A stretch of 7,173 nt of DNA from contig JALGZO010000486.1 in NCBI GenBank assembly GCA_025774865.1, forward strand, positions 1-7,173, read 5' to 3'. This document shows positions 5,703 to 7,173 of this stretch, in pieces. This stretch comes from a bacterium (GTDB lineage: Bacteria > ARS69). The position numbers were made by a program, and so were the translations under genes. Numbering within the stretch: the first letter of the stretch is position 1; every line of letters begins with the position of its first letter. The notes beneath the pieces are model-generated. The model saw only the letters and a list, made by a program, of their open reading frames with translations. It made no database searches and was not told the DNA's origin.

Positions 5703-7173
5703 TCAGCGGCGGGCGCCCTTGGTCGCCTCGATTCCGAACCGCTGGATCTTCGCGATCAGCGTCGTCCGTGGAATCCCCATCAGCCGCGCCGCCTCCCGCT
5801 TGTTCCCCTCGGCGAGGTCGAGAACGCGCTGAATGTAGTCCTGCTCGACGCGCGCGAAGGTGGGCACGTCTTCGTCCGACTCCGCGTCGGATCGGCTCGG
5901 AGCCGGTGATTCTCCGTCCATCGCCGCCCGCACCGCGCCGAGCCGAGGCACCAATGCCTCGCCGATTTCGGGCTCCTGCGGAAGATGCTCCGGCTGGAGC
6001 TCGTTCGCTCCTTCGGAGTGAACGATCGCGCCGGCGATCAGGCTCTCGAGCTCGCGCACGTTCCCGGGAAGCTCTCGCTCCCGGAGCGCCCCGACGAACT
6101 CCTGCGCCATCCTCGGCGGCGTTGCACCCTCGGGCGTGAACCTCGTCAGAATGTGCTCCGCGAGCGTCGGGATCTCTTCTCTTCGCTCGCGCAGCGGTTC
6201 GAGCCGGATCGTGTACATACGGAGCCGATAGTAGAGGTCGCGCCGGAACGCGCCCCGTTCCACCTGCCGCACGAGCTCGCGATTCGTCGCGCTGATCACG
6301 CGCGCGTTCGTGGGAATGAGCATCGTGCCGCCGACTCGCCGGAAGCCGCGCTCCTGCAGAACTCGCAAGAGAACAGCCTGCGTCTCCAACGGCATGTCGC
6401 CGATTTCGTCGAGGAAGATGGTTCCGTTCGTGGAGCGCTCGAACGCGCCCACGACCGTCGAATCCGCGCCCGTGAACGCGCCCTTCTCGTGCCCGAAGAG
6501 CGCACTCGCCATGAGCTCTCGAGGAATGGCGGCGCAGTTGATCGCTTCGAACGGCTCTCGACTCCGCCGGCTGAGGTCGTGGATCGCACGGGCCACGAGC
6601 TCCTTGCCGGTACCCGTCTCGCCGAGAATCAGGACGGGCAGATCGAAGTCCGTGAGCCGGACGAGCTTCTCGAGAAGCCTCAGCGTGAATCGGCCCTCAC
6701 CCCGGATCGCGTCCAGACTGGGGTGCTTTCGGCGGAGCGCCCGGATTCGGCGAGCGGGGTTCCGTCGCCCCCGCGGCGGCGACCCCGAAGCGGCCGCCGA
6801 CTCCAGGCTCAGCGCCGCCTGCTCCGCGATCCCTTGCACGAGCCGAAGGTCACGTTCCCCATAGGGCTCGCTCGGAAGCTTCGGGCCGAGCGCGACGACC
6901 CCGAAGATGCGCTCCTCGCCCGCGACCGCCGCGACCAGCTCGAGCCCTTGCCGCTCCGCCGCCCGCGCGACCGGGGCGCCGAGGAGGGGAAACTGGCCGA
7001 GAGCGTACGGAAGACCGCCGCGGCCGAGGGCAGTTTCCAGCTTCCGGGTCCATTTGAGACTGAGCTCCGGCGGCTCCGCGAATCCTTCCGCCGCCTCCAG
7101 GCGCAGTGTGTCGTCGTCGTCGCGCGCCAGATACAGCGCCCGGCTCGCGCCGCACGCCCCCATGAGCGAGAGC
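5703..7173 (-). CDS. Sigma-54-dependent transcriptional regulator (GAF-AAA+-Fis), N-terminus beyond window
   Basis: A bacterial enhancer-binding protein that would remodel sigma-54 RNA polymerase by ATP hydrolysis. Counting from the Met at 7163: a GAF sensor domain fills about 1-120; the AAA+ domain spans about 157-385 with Walker A GETGTGKE (181-188), the sigma-54-contacting GAFTGA loop (228-233), Walker B TIFLDE (248-253), sensor I SATN (291-294), arginine-finger candidates R307/R308 and sensor II PGNVRE (366-371). An acidic linker (about 415-435) leads to a Fis-type helix-turn-helix (442-480). All catalytic motifs are intact. The frame stays open to the window end, and the residues before that Met (LSL) suit the first GAF helix, so the true start is probably outside. 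There is no receiver domain in view, so the signal is likely a small ligand or partner protein. It is convergent with the sugar operon with no spacer. Confidence 0.95.
   Translation of the reverse strand, partial: LSLMGACGASRALYLARDDDDTLRLEAAEGFAEPPELSLKWTRKLETALGRGGLPYALGQFPLLGAPVARAAERQGLELVAAVAGEERIFGVVALGPKLPSEPYGERDLRLVQGIAEQAALSLESAAASGSPPRGRRNPARRIRALRRKHPSLDAIRGEGRFTLRLLEKLVRLTDFDLPVLILGETGTGKELVARAIHDLSRRSREPFEAINCAAIPRELMASALFGHEKGAFTGADSTVVGAFERSTNGTIFLDEIGDMPLETQAVLLRVLQERGFRRVGGTMLIPTNARVISATNRELVRQVERGAFRRDLYYRLRMYTIRLEPLRERREEIPTLAEHILTRFTPEGATPPRMAQEFVGALRERELPGNVRELESLIAGAIVHSEGANELQPEHLPQEPEIGEALVPRLGAVRAAMDGESPAPSRSDAESDEDVPTFARVEQDYIQRVLDLAEGNKREAARLMGIPRTTLIAKIQRFGIEATKGARR

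Overview
High-GC bacterial chromosomal DNA with densely packed genes and several GTG starts. Nothing here names the phylum. The mix of a GAF/AAA+/Fis sigma-54 activator, a DUF2188 protein, a four-helix 'phage holin family' membrane protein and a trehalose/maltose-type ABC importer fits environmental high-GC lineages (acidobacterial, deltaproteobacterial or related uncultivated groups). That placement is inference. I see no tRNA, rRNA, CRISPR array, insertion sequence or phage structural gene.

Layout. (1) 1-33: the first 11 codons of a leftward gene with a good Shine-Dalgarno, cut by the window edge. (2) 34-352: a divergent intergenic region with small repeats and palindromes. (3) 353-1735: a rightward 460-residue protein of unknown function, with an alpha/beta N-terminal half, a Pro/Asp-rich linker and a basic C-terminal half. 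(4) 1738-1771: a leftward intrinsic terminator, then a small leftward DUF2188 gene (1827-2030). (5) About 2156-2288: a relic of a phosphoenolpyruvate synthase gene, leftward, with an internal deletion and a frame change. (6) 2291-2647: a leftward four-helix membrane protein. (7) 2732-5702: a rightward operon of sugar-binding lipoprotein and two permeases, joined by 4-base GTGA overlaps. (8) 5703-7173: a leftward sigma-54-dependent regulator, its N-terminus beyond the window, whose stop codon directly abuts that of the last permease gene.

How the genes work together. The three transporter genes encode the capture and membrane parts of a CUT1-type disaccharide importer (trehalose/maltose type). 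No ATPase gene lies in the operon, so the complex probably borrows a MalK/MsmK-type ATPase encoded elsewhere. The convergent regulator senses an unknown signal through a GAF domain and activates sigma-54 promoters. A link to sugar uptake is possible by position only; I found no convincing sigma-54 promoter in front of the transporter operon.

The observations most worth a second look are the decayed PEP synthase relic in what looks like empty intergenic DNA and the unclassified two-part protein at 353-1735.
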